IMG/VR virus record: IMGVR_UViG_3300026075_000019
Span: 1-42,468 of that record
Source: a virus
Length of the DNA stretch: 42,468 nt
Direction: 5' to 3' (one strand)
Below the pieces are notes generated by a model that was given only the letters and a program-made list of their open reading frames with translations, had not been told where the DNA came from and ran no database searches. The position numbers and the translations under genes are program-made. Positions 5,995 to 12,978 of this stretch are shown here, piece by piece (position 1 is the first letter of the stretch; each line of letters begins with the position of its first letter).

Positions 5995-6781
5995 GAAGAA
6001 ACTCCTCCACCGCTCGCGCGGTTTTCAGCGTCGAATCCGCGACGTGTGATTGGCCCGGCTGTTCGTCCTTCCAGCGGCCCTGATTGAGCCAAGTGCTCGG
6101 ATGCGGAATGTATTGCCCGCCGTCGCGAATCCACGAATCCTGCTGCCGCTGCCACGCCAACACCGCGAGCATCGTCTTATGTAACTCGCTGTCCGGGTTG
6201 ACTTTCTGATACGCCTTCCATGCCACGTCTTTCCCGACCTTGCGCGGGTAATGCGTCCAGAACTCTGCGAACAATTCTCTTAATCCGGTACTACTAAGAA
6301 GCCTTGAGCCTTTAGCCTTTAGAGTGACTTGATGTGCCTCTGATGCGACATCACCGTTGAGACGTGATGCGCCGTTGATGCGCATCAACATCGGGTGATG
6401 ATCGATGAACAGCGCCGACGTCCCCTCATCGCATCGGTCCAACGTCTCAGCCGGCGGGCAGGGGTTGATCGTCTTCGACGGGAACTTGACGTGCTGGTAC
6501 TTGTGCCAGTCCAACTGGCAGATGAACCGTTGCCCCTGATGCTGGAACTCCACCACCAGCCCGACTTCCACGATCCGCTCAAGACACCGCTGAATCGTCC
6601 TCGTGGGCCGCGTATGCAGCGAATCGTTGTCCGCCTGGACGTTCACCGCAGACAGCCGCATGACGCCGTAGTCGTCGGCTGAGAGCAGGTATTGCGTCCA
6701 TACCCGCGCCTCGAGGTCAGTCAGTGTGTTGACCTTCTCGGAGTGGCCGAGATTGGGATGGAGGAAACGATTTGCCGGCAT
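5987..6781 (-). CDS. Phage replication initiator-like protein (N-terminal winged helix)
   Basis: A 264-residue protein that starts after a clear Shine-Dalgarno (AAGGGA, 6 nt before ATG). Residues about 10-100 have the winged-helix arrangement of phage replisome organisers (LTDLEARVWTQYLLSADDYG; IQRCLERIVEVGLVVEFQHQ; GQRFICQLDW). The middle is a variable linker and residues about 175-245 carry LFAEFWTHYPRKVGKDVAWK and PHPSTWLNQGRW, a C-terminal helical region frequent in phage O-like/DnaD-like proteins. It probably binds the phage origin and recruits host helicase. Any origin could lie within this gene, as in lambda O, but I saw no convincing iterons. Confidence 0.68.
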   Translation of the reverse strand: MPANRFLHPNLGHSEKVNTLTDLEARVWTQYLLSADDYGVMRLSAVNVQADNDSLHTRPTRTIQRCLERIVEVGLVVEFQHQGQRFICQLDWHKYQHVKFPSKTINPCPPAETLDRCDEGTSALFIDHHPMLMRINGASRLNGDVASEAHQVTLKAKGSRLLSSTGLRELFAEFWTHYPRKVGKDVAWKAYQKVNPDSELHKTMLAVLAWQRQQDSWIRDGGQYIPHPSTWLNQGRWKDEQPGQSHVADSTLKTARAVEEFLRD

Positions 6782-6796
6782 GTGATCCCTTAGTCC

Positions 6797-7120
6797 CTAC
6801 TTCGCCGTCGCCAACTGCCACCGAACATTAGAGATACCGGATCGTGCGTTTTTGATCGTGTCGTACGCTTCCACCAGTCCCAACCTCACGAGTGCGTTCC
6901 TTCTCGCGTTGATCGACGTGCGCTCGATGCCCATCGCGTCGGCGGCGTCCGCATCCGTCAACGGCCCGCGAGCGCGATACAGTGCCAGGAGTGCCAGTGC
7001 TTGCCGGCCACACCGTTCTGCGGCCGACTTCGCACCTTCCGCCGAGCAATGCAGGCTCATCGGCGTCGAGCCTTGAAACGGAAGGCTGAGCGGTTCGGCG
7101 TCGAGGGAGCCGTGATTCAT
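6797..7120 (-). CDS. MarR-like winged-helix protein
   Basis: A 107-residue protein from ATG 7120, which overlaps the upstream stop as ATGA. Residues about 33-75 read RCGRQALALLALYRARGPLT, DADAADAMGIERTSINARRN and ALVRLGLVEAYDT. This is a clear helix-turn-helix with wing, in the style of MarR or of the HTH that splits phage replication control genes. It sits directly upstream of the replication initiator-like gene and may regulate it or take part in origin recognition. Confidence 0.6.
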   Translation of the reverse strand: MNHGSLDAEPLSLPFQGSTPMSLHCSAEGAKSAAERCGRQALALLALYRARGPLTDADAADAMGIERTSINARRNALVRLGLVEAYDTIKNARSGISNVRWQLATAK

Positions 7121-7389
7121 TTGGCGACTTTCTGCTCGCGCCACTTCGCCCGTTCGTACTTCAGATTCATAAGCACCGCGTCGAGTTGCGTGAGATAGGT
7201 CCGAAACCACGAGCCGCACCGGCCTTTCGCGCGAGGACTCCGCCCGCAGTACTGGCAGCGCGTTTTCAGCATCGTGAGAAATAAGTGGCCGTTCGAGGCC
7301 TTCATGCGGTTGTCCGCCGTGAGTTTCGCCAGCATCCATTCCTCTGGCGTGAGGCAAATATTGGCGTCGAGGGCGCCGGTAGATGGCAT
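7117..7389 (-). CDS. Small early-region protein with four cysteines, unknown function
   Basis: A 90-residue protein. The middle section is helical (LTPEEWMLAKLTADNRMKAS). It contains CQYCGRSPRAKGRCG, three cysteines in a zinc-like cluster with a fourth at residue 12. The C-terminus is another helix (LMNLKYERAKWREQKVAK). It begins within the stop of the upstream gene (TGATG), so translation is coupled. No family assigned. Confidence 0.5.
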   Translation of the reverse strand: MPSTGALDANICLTPEEWMLAKLTADNRMKASNGHLFLTMLKTRCQYCGRSPRAKGRCGSWFRTYLTQLDAVLMNLKYERAKWREQKVAK

Positions 7390-7586
7390 CAGAGAGAACC
7401 CCTATCCCGATACGCGGCGAATTTCCTTGGCGCCGAGCTCCAATCCACGGCCGGCCCATCGATCCCCTGTCGCCATTCCGCACGTTGAGTCGATCGATGC
7501 CACTCCGCAGAGAGAGGCGAACGCCGCACACGACGAAGAAGCACCAGCACGATCCCGCTGAGGAGGACGAGGCCGAGGAGGGTCAT
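7389..7586 (-). CDS. Small single-span membrane protein
   Basis: A 65-residue protein whose first 22 residues form one strong hydrophobic segment (MTLLGLVLLSGIVLVLLRRV) followed by Arg-rich residues, so it should anchor in the inner membrane with a basic cytoplasmic tail. The tail has no motif I recognise. The start at 7586 overlaps the HNH stop by ATGA and the stop overlaps the next ATG by one base, both in keeping with a real gene in this compact operon. Confidence 0.5.
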   Translation of the reverse strand: MTLLGLVLLSGIVLVLLRRVRRSPLSAEWHRSTQRAEWRQGIDGPAVDWSSAPRKFAAYRDRGSL

Positions 7587-7915
7587 CGATCCGCCTTCCG
7601 AATAAAGCGCACCGTGCGCGCCAGATTACGGCCACCGAATCTGACCTCGATCAGATGCGCGTGGATGTCTTCATGGCAGCGCTTGCACAGCAAAGCGAGG
7701 TTGTTCGGATCGTGGTCCCCGCCCTGGCTGCGATATTTCAGGTGATGCACTTCCGCTCCAGAGCGCCCACAGCACTTACACTTCCCGCCGTCACGCGCCT
7801 TGACGAACCGCCGAGCCTCCCGCAGTTGCCGTTCCTTCTCCAAGCGAATCGCTCGCTTCGCCAGCACACGCGGCGCTGGTTTCGGGAAGGCGAGCATGGA
7901 GGTATCAACGCCCAT
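7583..7915 (-). CDS. HNH endonuclease
   Basis: A 110-residue protein. After a basic helical N-terminus the HNH fold is complete: CKCCGRSGAEVHHLKYRSQG with the catalytic His-His pair, then NNLALLCKRCHEDIHAHL. The four cysteines in two CxxC pairs form the structural zinc site. A start at Met7 (7897) is also possible. It lies in the early region between the Ala-rich protein and small accessory genes. It may be a homing-type nuclease, or serve DNA processing or host DNA breakdown; position does not decide. Confidence 0.82.
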   Translation of the reverse strand: MGVDTSMLAFPKPAPRVLAKRAIRLEKERQLREARRFVKARDGGKCKCCGRSGAEVHHLKYRSQGGDHDPNNLALLCKRCHEDIHAHLIEVRFGGRNLARTVRFIRKADR

Positions 7916-7960
7916 GATCAGACGTCTCCCTGATCGGGGAGGGACGCGAGGGGGCGGGGA

Positions 7961-8746
7961 TCAGGCATCGACATCTCCTGCCCTCACCGCCACCATGCGA
8001 CGAACGAGGTCACTGGCTGATATTTCCAACAACGTGACAGTCGGAGCGAGAGCGGCCCCCGCAGCGGCCCTCGCAGCGGCCCACGCAGCGGCCCCCGCAG
8101 CGGCCCTCGCAGCGGCCCCCGCAGCGGCCCCCGCAGCGGCCCCCGCAGCGGCCCACGCAGCGTCCACCGCAGCGTCCCACGCCCTCGCAGCGGCCCTCGC
8201 AGCGGCCCCCGCAGCGTCCCCCGCAGCGTCCCCCGCAGCGGCCCCCGCAGCGTCCCCCGCAGCGGCCCACGCAGCGTCCACCGCAGCGTCCCACGCAGCG
8301 GCCAGCGGCTGATCAGCCGCTGCCACGCTGGCTTTATCCGTCAACGGCGTTAATGCGCGGAGCGCGTCCGCGTGCGGCTTCAGAGCGGGCGTCAGATCCA
8401 GCCATGCCGGTGCCTGCACGCGCGCCAGCCAGTCGAAGGCGAGATAAGACCGCTGCAATTCCACGGCTGGCGTCGACTTCGACCCGACTAGCAGCGGCAG
8501 CAACGGCTTCAGTAGCGCGGTGCGATGCGCGTCATCACGGATCGCATCGTTCCAACTCCGCATGAAGGCGCCGATCACAGGACAGGCACACTGCGGCTGA
8601 TCAGAGTGGGGCTCGCCCGCCAGCCACGCCACAGCCTCCATCGCGCACACGGCCGACTCGCGGGTCTCATGTCCACCGGCTTTGAGCACGATGCCGTCCA
8701 GCCCGATCAACGGCAACGTCTTCGGTAGTCCAGTCGTCATAGCCAT
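7961..8746 (-). CDS. Protein with long Ala-rich tetrad repeat
   Basis: A 261-residue protein starting directly after the upstream stop (TAGATG). Residues about 1-145 look like an ordinary helical domain with four to five cysteines (CAMEAVAWLA; QCACPVIGAFMRSWNDAIRD; LDLTPALKP). Residues about 146-240 are almost only Ala with Gly, Arg, Trp and Asp every fourth residue (AAWDAAVDAAWAAAG, then many AAAG and AAAR units), and the last 22 residues are again ordinary. Short early phage proteins with AAWDAA-type repeats recur in phages, but no function is known to me. The repeat should form one long helix with a periodic stripe. Confidence 0.65.
   Translation of the reverse strand: MAMTTGLPKTLPLIGLDGIVLKAGGHETRESAVCAMEAVAWLAGEPHSDQPQCACPVIGAFMRSWNDAIRDDAHRTALLKPLLPLLVGSKSTPAVELQRSYLAFDWLARVQAPAWLDLTPALKPHADALRALTPLTDKASVAAADQPLAAAWDAAVDAAWAAAGDAAGAAAGDAAGDAAGAAARAAARAWDAAVDAAWAAAGAAAGAAAGAAARAAAGAAAWAAARAAAGAALAPTVTLLEISASDLVRRMVAVRAGDVDA
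8049..8300. repeat. Imperfect 12-bp tandem repeat inside the Ala-rich gene
   Basis: About 20 tandem copies of a 12-bp unit, GCAGCGGCCC[C/T/A]C on the plus strand, with GCAGCGTCCC variants. Because 12 is a multiple of 3 the repeat stays in frame and encodes the AAxA tetrads. A 32-bp block is present twice without change (8151-8182 and 8265-8296), 114 bp apart, so a higher-order duplication lies on top of the 12-bp unit. Confidence 0.85.
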
Positions 8747-8920
8747 CTACTCGCCCTCCCCGATCGGCACGACGAGACGCAGGTCCGGTTTGGGTTGAGA
8801 CTTCGGCGTCAATGCGGGATGCTGATGCTTCCGATCCGCGCAGGCGCAGAACTCGTACGTGGTCCGACAGAACCCGTTGCATTCCGCATGGCGATTCGTC
8901 GCACAGAAGCCGCAGATCAT
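8747..8920 (-). CDS. Small cysteine-rich zinc-finger-like protein
   Basis: A 57-residue protein with six cysteines and three nearby histidines in its first 33 residues: CGFCATNRHAEC, NGFCRTTYEFCACADRKHQH. This is enough for one or two small zinc sites. The C-terminal 24 residues are Pro/Lys-rich and end in acidic EGE. The start overlaps the NinB stop by ATGA, and the stop abuts the next ATG. It is probably a small DNA- or protein-binding accessory of the recombination operon; no family is assigned. Confidence 0.6.
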   Translation of the reverse strand: MICGFCATNRHAECNGFCRTTYEFCACADRKHQHPALTPKSQPKPDLRLVVPIGEGE

Positions 8921-9330
8921 GCCGCCACCTCGCCAGGATCGGGGATGTAGATGTCCATCTCGGCGCCGAGTCGCTGCGCTCGCTCGATCAGGTCGTTGAA
9001 CTGCTTCACGTTGAGGTCCGACGTATGCCCAGGCACGGTGTGGACTTCGCCTGTCGTCATGTCGGTCACTTCGCGCGGAATAAGCCGGAGAGCCAGCACG
9101 TCTTTCATATCCTCGAACTCGTATCCGCAGTGCTCAGCGAACAACGGAATCACGACCCCGTGCCAAAATCGGTTCTGTGCGCTCGACCGCTTGCGCCGCG
9201 TAACTTCGATCCGAACAGTGACGTGGCCGTCAGGGAACCGGCGCATGGCCTCCTCGAACAAGCGCCGTCCCGTCATCTGGAGCTTGCCCTTCTCGATCAC
9301 GCCGCCTGTTTCGTAGAACTCCTGCTTCAT
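8917..9330 (-). CDS. ninB: NinB-like recombination protein
   Basis: A 137-residue protein resembling lambda NinB (Orf), a recombination mediator that binds single-stranded DNA and can substitute for RecFOR. Visible hallmarks are RRKRSSAQNRFWHGVVIPLF near residue 46, the helix GYEFEDMKDVLALRLIP, and then TSDLNVKQFNDLIERAQRLG before the typical end DIYIPDPGE. Length agrees with the family. It overlaps the YqaJ exonuclease stop by ATGA, in a recombination cluster with the ERF protein. Confidence 0.82.
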   Translation of the reverse strand: MKQEFYETGGVIEKGKLQMTGRRLFEEAMRRFPDGHVTVRIEVTRRKRSSAQNRFWHGVVIPLFAEHCGYEFEDMKDVLALRLIPREVTDMTTGEVHTVPGHTSDLNVKQFNDLIERAQRLGAEMDIYIPDPGEVAA

Positions 9331-9971
9331 GCCACAGCCTCAGTCGGCACGAGTTGGGCCACCGCCTCAACTTCCTTCTCCACTTCGGACAGGAAGGCAC
9401 GGACCATGATTTCGTAGCTGGCGATCTGCGCCTCGTCCCGCGGCACGCGGATACAGAGCACCTGAAGCGCCGCCGGGAACCGATCATCGAAGCTCACGAA
9501 GTCGCACCACTGCGCCCCAGTGATCCACAGGGAATGCACGATCTGATAGAGGTATTCCTTCGGGACTGTCCGCGAGCGCAGATACGACAGGTGCGTCGAG
9601 GACTTCGGGCACTTCAACTCCAGCACGCCTTCGTAGCCGTTGACTTCCCCGTCAGGTGAACATCCAGCCGCGATGGTGTCGTGCGTCACAAACCCGACCG
9701 GATTCGCCAGTCGGCCCGTCAGCGCCTCGTACGCCGCGAACGCATCCGACTCCTTGTCGATGCCACGCTGCATCGCCGCGTTGATGTAGGTGTCTTCCTG
9801 GGACTGCCCTGTCAGCCGCTCGCACACGAGCTGCATCCGCAAGTCTCGCCGTGCTGCCGCTTCGCCTGTCTTGATCGTCGCCATCATGTCGGCGGCGCGC
9901 GAGGCCGTGAGCTTGCCGAGACGGAGGGCGTACCACTCCGGGGACCGTTGGGCGATGTCGTGAACCTTCAC
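9327..9971 (-). CDS. YqaJ-like viral 5'-3' exonuclease
   Basis: A 214-residue protein with the YqaJ/lambda-exonuclease core. RSPEWYALRLGKLTASRAAD is the usual N-terminal signature; GCSPDGEV supplies the PD-like aspartate and GVLELKCPK the ExK catalytic pair; YLYQIVHSLWITG is the conserved Gln helix. It would chew the 5' strand of a duplex to expose the single strand used by the annealing protein encoded just upstream (9968-10741), and the genes overlap by 4 nt. Confidence 0.88.
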   Translation of the reverse strand: MKVHDIAQRSPEWYALRLGKLTASRAADMMATIKTGEAAARRDLRMQLVCERLTGQSQEDTYINAAMQRGIDKESDAFAAYEALTGRLANPVGFVTHDTIAAGCSPDGEVNGYEGVLELKCPKSSTHLSYLRSRTVPKEYLYQIVHSLWITGAQWCDFVSFDDRFPAALQVLCIRVPRDEAQIASYEIMVRAFLSEVEKEVEAVAQLVPTEAVA

Positions 9972-10741
9972 GACTGCACCGCCGCAGCGCGTGCCTTCAG
10001 CTTACCGATCGCGCCCTTGTTCGTCTTTGTCAGGTGGTTTCGGTATTCCGGCTTGGAGGCTTCCCACGCCTTGACCAGGGCATCGCGGCCGTTGTCGGCC
10101 ACGGCTTCGAGCTCGACCAGCCAGTCGTCAAAACCGCGCGGTGCGACAGGTTCTGGCGCCGTCCGCGCCGCTCGGTTCCCGTCGTCATCGTCTTCCCCAA
10201 CCGCGACGTTGAAGATCATCTTCAGTAGGTAGCGCATGCCGTAGGACATGGCCGACCCGACGGCGTGCGTCTTCGTCATCACGTCGCCGCCCTTGGCCCC
10301 TTTGCCGTCTGCCGGCATGTCGGCCTTGTAGACCTTGCCGTGGCCGCCCAGGTGCGTCACGTCGCACAGGACGCGCACATAATCGGCCTGTGGCGCGTCT
10401 CCGGTGTTAAACGACAGCGCGAATCCGTGCTTCGTGTAGATCGGCCGCAGTTCCCGATCGAGCGCTTCGTACGAGGCGTAGCGGCTGCGCGTCTGCGGGT
10501 TCTCGGCGTCGGCGGCAACCGGCCGCATCTCGCGCTGAGCCTCCGACATCGCGGCATTGAACGCCGTCTCAGCCTTCCGTGCTTCACCGCGTTCCCACAG
10601 CGCCATCAGCCGTTCGATCTTCTCGACGGAGGCGTTCGGGTCGCGCGCCAGCCGCTCGAACAGCGCAACGGAGTCAGTAGCCGGCGCCTCCAAGGTCTGC
10701 GGCTCGACTCGCTCAAGCAAGGTCGGTTCTCCGGTCTTCAT
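9968..10741 (-). CDS. ERF-family single-strand annealing protein
   Basis: A 257-residue protein starting at ATG 10741 (ATGA overlap with the gene before). Residues about 60-190 carry ERF family features: AFNAAMSEAQREMRPVAADA, then YASYEALDRELRPIYTKHGF, then THAVGSAMSYGMRYLLKMIF, ending in the acidic VGEDDDDGN. ERF proteins anneal complementary single strands and help circularise phage DNA. The C-terminal 60 residues are a helical extension. Partnering with YqaJ exonuclease and NinB makes a complete recombination module, consistent with circular replication forms. Confidence 0.88.
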   Translation of the reverse strand: MKTGEPTLLERVEPQTLEAPATDSVALFERLARDPNASVEKIERLMALWERGEARKAETAFNAAMSEAQREMRPVAADAENPQTRSRYASYEALDRELRPIYTKHGFALSFNTGDAPQADYVRVLCDVTHLGGHGKVYKADMPADGKGAKGGDVMTKTHAVGSAMSYGMRYLLKMIFNVAVGEDDDDGNRAARTAPEPVAPRGFDDWLVELEAVADNGRDALVKAWEASKPEYRNHLTKTNKGAIGKLKARAAAVQS

Positions 10742-11031
10742 GCGGCCCCTTTCGCGTCGTATTTCTGCGCCAATTCCCTGAGCACGTTTCGCGCCTCGAC
10801 CGCTTGCCGCTGCGCTTCTTCGCTCGTGAAGGTGTAGAGCGACCAGCCGTGTGAGTCGTACTGCGTGGCCCTGAGCCACGTCCCCGGCTTGTAGACTTCC
10901 ATCACGCGCCCGTCTTCGGCGGTGATCGTCAACTCGCCTCTCGTGAACTCGTCCACCGTCGCCCGCGTGAACGAGGACGATCCGAACGGCAGACGCTCGA
11001 CGACGACACAGGGCGGCAGGTTGCGAGCCAT
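10738..11031 (-). CDS. Early-region protein of unknown function
   Basis: A 97-residue protein directly after the preceding stop (TAGATG). Residues about 10-68 look beta-rich (CVVVERLPFGSSSFTRATVD; ELTITAEDGRVMEVYKPGTW), with a probable C-terminal helix from residue 70 (SEEAQRQAVEARNVLRELAQ). No motif I can name. It is translationally coupled to the ERF gene, so it is expressed with the recombination proteins. Confidence 0.55.
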   Translation of the reverse strand: MARNLPPCVVVERLPFGSSSFTRATVDEFTRGELTITAEDGRVMEVYKPGTWLRATQYDSHGWSLYTFTSEEAQRQAVEARNVLRELAQKYDAKGAA

Positions 11032-11388
11032 CTACAGCGTCCTCGTCAAGACCAGCACGGCTTGCACGTAATCGCGGGCCATCTGATCCAACTTAAATGG
11101 ATAGCGTCCTTCCGCTTTCTCGAGCGCCGCTCGGGCGAGTTCCCCAAGCGGCGCATCGGTGTCCTTGAAATGCTCGGCCACCTTCCGCGCGACTTCGACC
11201 AGATCCAATAGGCCGGGTCGATCCTGCGCCAGCGCCAGAAACGCTTCCAAGCGTTCACGGATCGCGTCGACCGCATGCGCGCGGGCTTGCGATCGTTGCC
11301 GCTCGAACTGCTGCAGCGCATGGGCGCGGTGGATCTGCATACACTCCTGTAAGCGCTCGATCCGATCGGTTTGTTGGGCGATGTCCAT
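11032..11388 (-). CDS. Helical early-region protein, unknown function
   Basis: A 118-residue protein, almost all helix. Residues 1-55 are a probable coiled coil (MDIAQQTDRIERLQECMQIH; RERLEAFLALAQDRPGLLDL). The second half is amphipathic (ELARAALEKAEG; MARDYVQAVLVLTRTL). The start at 11388 is chosen because it overlaps the stop of a tiny upstream gene as TGATG. An in-frame Met 33 nt further upstream would run through that gene. No family is assigned; it lies in the recombination operon. Confidence 0.55.
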   Translation of the reverse strand: MDIAQQTDRIERLQECMQIHRAHALQQFERQRSQARAHAVDAIRERLEAFLALAQDRPGLLDLVEVARKVAEHFKDTDAPLGELARAALEKAEGRYPFKLDQMARDYVQAVLVLTRTL

Positions 11389-11483
11389 CACGCCACCATC
11401 CGCAATCGAGCCCAGAGGCAAAAGGCGATCAACTCCGCTTCCGTCTCGACACGATAGGTCCGCGATCCGATTTGGATGTTCAT
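11388..11483 (-). CDS. 31-residue protein with strong ribosome-binding site
   Basis: A small frame beginning MNIQIGSRTY and ending FCLWARLRMVA. A good Shine-Dalgarno (GAGGA, 4 nt before ATG) precedes it, and its TGA overlaps the next ATG by one base. Both facts favour a real gene. The fold might be two strands followed by a helix. No family is recognised; it fills the space between the membrane protein at 11495-11755 and the helical protein downstream. Confidence 0.5.
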   Translation of the reverse strand: MNIQIGSRTYRVETEAELIAFCLWARLRMVA

Positions 11484-11494
11484 GGCGTCCTCGC

Positions 11495-11755
11495 TTACGG
11501 ATTAGGGAAACAGACCCAGAACCATTCGAGCCACCACGGGTCGCATCCGGCGCACGAGGGGCAGATCACCGCGTACGTGCCGCGCGCCAGGATGAACGCG
11601 AAGAACACCGCGAGGATCAGCCGGCGCCCGGTCTGATGCTTCCACGCCTGCATGATCCAGCTCGCGATCGGTGTCATCCCGACCGCGGCGACGATCAGCG
11701 CCGCCCAGATCCACGAACTCACCGCCGACTGCGTTACGAACAGCACTGCGACCAT
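11495..11755 (-). CDS. Small membrane protein of the early operon
   Basis: An 86-residue protein with one long or two short hydrophobic stretches near the start (SAVSSWIWAALIVAAVGMTP), another around 46-63 (RLILAVFFAFILARGTYAVI), and a cysteine- and tryptophan-rich end (CPSCAGCDPWWLEWFWVC). The start at 11755 overlaps the upstream stop by one base (TGATG). The CPSCAGC cluster may bind metal or form disulphides outside the membrane. It could affect superinfection or membrane anchoring of replication; nothing decides. Confidence 0.55.
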   Translation of the reverse strand: MVAVLFVTQSAVSSWIWAALIVAAVGMTPIASWIMQAWKHQTGRRLILAVFFAFILARGTYAVICPSCAGCDPWWLEWFWVCFPNP

Positions 11756-12081
11756 CACGCACTCCTTTGTTGATCGGTCGTTGACCGAAGATCCGCCTTG
11801 ACCTGTTGCACCACGCGCACCGTCAGCAACTTCTCCGCGCGCATCTCGTGCAGTTCGTTGTCCGCGAAGGCCGCGATGAACTTGCTCCAGAACGGCGCCA
11901 CGATCCGCCACGGCAACCGCGTCAGCTTGTGCAGATCCAGCGGTGCATCACCTTTCACCGCGCGGCACAGGTGCCCGAGGTCGCAGTCCATCAGGATCGC
12001 GGCTTCCTTCAACTGCATGTCCTGCTCGCGCAAGACCGCGCGAAAGATTGAGCCGGGATCGACGGCCATCACGAACATCAT
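11755..12081 (-). CDS. Putative HTH regulatory protein
   Basis: A 108-residue protein from ATG 12081 (ATGA overlap with the HNH stop). Residues about 12-50 (IFRAVLREQDMQLKEAAILM, DCDLGHLCRAVKGDAPLDLH) have the spacing of a helix-turn-helix, with an acidic turn. This is followed by PWRIVAPFWSKFIAAFADNE and a helical tail. Similar small proteins are common near the start of phage early operons and may act as activators, but that is by analogy only. Confidence 0.5.
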   Translation of the reverse strand: MMFVMAVDPGSIFRAVLREQDMQLKEAAILMDCDLGHLCRAVKGDAPLDLHKLTRLPWRIVAPFWSKFIAAFADNELHEMRAEKLLTVRVVQQVKADLRSTTDQQRSA

Positions 12082-12458
12082 GCGAACCTCCGCGCAACCG
12101 AATTGCCTAGCGTCCGAATCTTGGCGGGCGTACCGTCCAGACGATGCCCGGTGTCACGCCACGCGGAGTGACGGCCCTTCTGGACCGAATCCTGAACGTT
12201 CTGCTTTTGGGTGCCGAGCTGCAGATGGTCGACCCGGACGCAGCGCGGGTTATCGCAGGCGTGCATCACAACCAGCCCTTCAGGGACCGGCCCATGCGCG
12301 AGTTCCCACGCGGCGTGGTGAGCAGGAATCAGTTGACGCGACGGAGCATCGCGCTTAATCTGACCGTAGCCGCCGACACCGATACGGCAGCCCTGAATCT
12401 CCCAGCAGCCTTCAGGGTCCGCCGACTTCACGGTTCGAGCCGCCAGCCGCTCAGCCAT
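12078..12458 (-). CDS. HNH_3-type endonuclease
   Basis: A protein of 126 residues from Met at 12458; a GTG at 12518 would add 20 basic residues, and neither start has a good ribosome site. The body has WEIQGCRIGVGGYGQIKRDA (the strand pair before the HNH of this family), then AHHAAWELAHGPVPEGLVVM, HACDNPRCVRVDHLQLGTQK and QNVQDSVQKGRHSAW. These are the histidines, asparagine and the typical LGTxxQNxxDxxxKGR end of HNH_3 nucleases in phages. It begins the early operon. A free-standing homing endonuclease is likely. Confidence 0.8.
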   Translation of the reverse strand: MAERLAARTVKSADPEGCWEIQGCRIGVGGYGQIKRDAPSRQLIPAHHAAWELAHGPVPEGLVVMHACDNPRCVRVDHLQLGTQKQNVQDSVQKGRHSAWRDTGHRLDGTPAKIRTLGNSVARRFA

Positions 12459-12604
12459 CGAGAACGACCGATGGCGACCGCCGCGCAACCCAGCACGCGG
12501 CGCCCTAGAGCGAGACACTTGACACCATGTCCCACACTACTGAGTCAAATAGTGTACTGTTATGTAAACCTGACGGTGCAGTACTTGCCATTGTGTCTTC
12601 GCTC

Positions 12605-12868
12605 TCAGGAACGGCGGCGGCCAGTCGATGCCGCGACAGGCTGGGACGATTTGTCCACCGCACTTGGCAACCAGGCACGGTGTGAGATACCCGTGATGGC
12701 CTCGATAGTGTCCGCATTGGCAAGTCCCGGCGACCGATCGCCGCGTACGAGCTTCGAGATGAACGTCTCATCCCAGCCGAAGAGTTCGGCCGCATCACGC
12801 GATTTTCGGTCGGAGTTTGGAAAACGCCGGTCCAGCCAGTCCTTGAATTGTTCGTGCCCCGGTTTCAT
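12605..12868 (-). CDS. HTH transcriptional regulator (repressor/Cro-like)
   Basis: An 87-residue protein with a five-helix XRE-type HTH: FKDWLDRRFPNSDRKSRDAA, then ELFGWDETFISKLVRGDRSP and NADTIEAITGISHRAW. No C-terminal dimerisation or peptidase domain, so it is Cro-like in size. The start at 12868 lies 8 nt after the -10 of a consensus promoter (TTGACA, 16 bp, TATACT), so its mRNA would begin only 1-3 nt before the ATG. A second HTH gene diverges from it at 12979. It is the first gene leftward, upstream of the early operon, so it may control the choice between lysogeny and lysis. Confidence 0.75.
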   Translation of the reverse strand: MKPGHEQFKDWLDRRFPNSDRKSRDAAELFGWDETFISKLVRGDRSPGLANADTIEAITGISHRAWLPSAVDKSSQPVAASTGRRRS

Positions 12869-12876
12869 TACTGCGT

Positions 12877-12904
12877 AGTATAGGCATTCGGGACAAAATG
12901 TCAA
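12877..12904 (-). promoter_or_regulatory. Consensus sigma70-like promoter giving a near-leaderless transcript
   Basis: Read on the minus strand: TTGACA (12904-12899), 16-bp spacer, TATACT (12882-12877). The -35 is perfect and the -10 matches five of six. The start codon at 12868 begins 8 nt after the -10, so transcription should start within 1-3 nt of the ATG, as in lambda cI made from PRM. Spacer content shows no obvious operator. Confidence 0.7.
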
Positions 12905-12957
12905 GCGTGGCGCCTCCGGAAACGGCTCCGAAGTTGGACAATGCGCCAACCTCTTAC

Positions 12958-12975
12958 GTGGTAAACACTTACCAC
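12958..12975. promoter_or_regulatory. Perfect inverted repeat, candidate operator
   Basis: GTGGTAA-ACAC-TTACCAC, 7-bp arms with a 4-bp centre, just before ATG 12979 of the plus-strand HTH gene and inside the divergent regulatory gap. An 18-bp dyad of this size is the usual footprint of an HTH dimer. Its position, abutting the start codon, suggests repression of the plus-strand gene. I could not place a clean -10 for that gene (TTGGAC at 12934 is a possible -35). Confidence 0.6.
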
Positions 12976-12978
12976 CCC

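Noticed and set aside
8010-8294. A minus-strand frame rich in Cys-Gly-Arg repeats across the 12-bp tandem repeat
   Set aside because: It is the shadow of the Ala-rich gene in another frame, an inevitable product of a GC-rich 12-bp repeat.
12505-12591. A 28-codon minus-strand frame (MASTAPSGLHNST start) in the AT-richer gap after the HTH gene
   Set aside because: Third positions are AT-rich, unlike neighbours, and the ribosome site is weak; it is more likely a regulatory gap than a gene.
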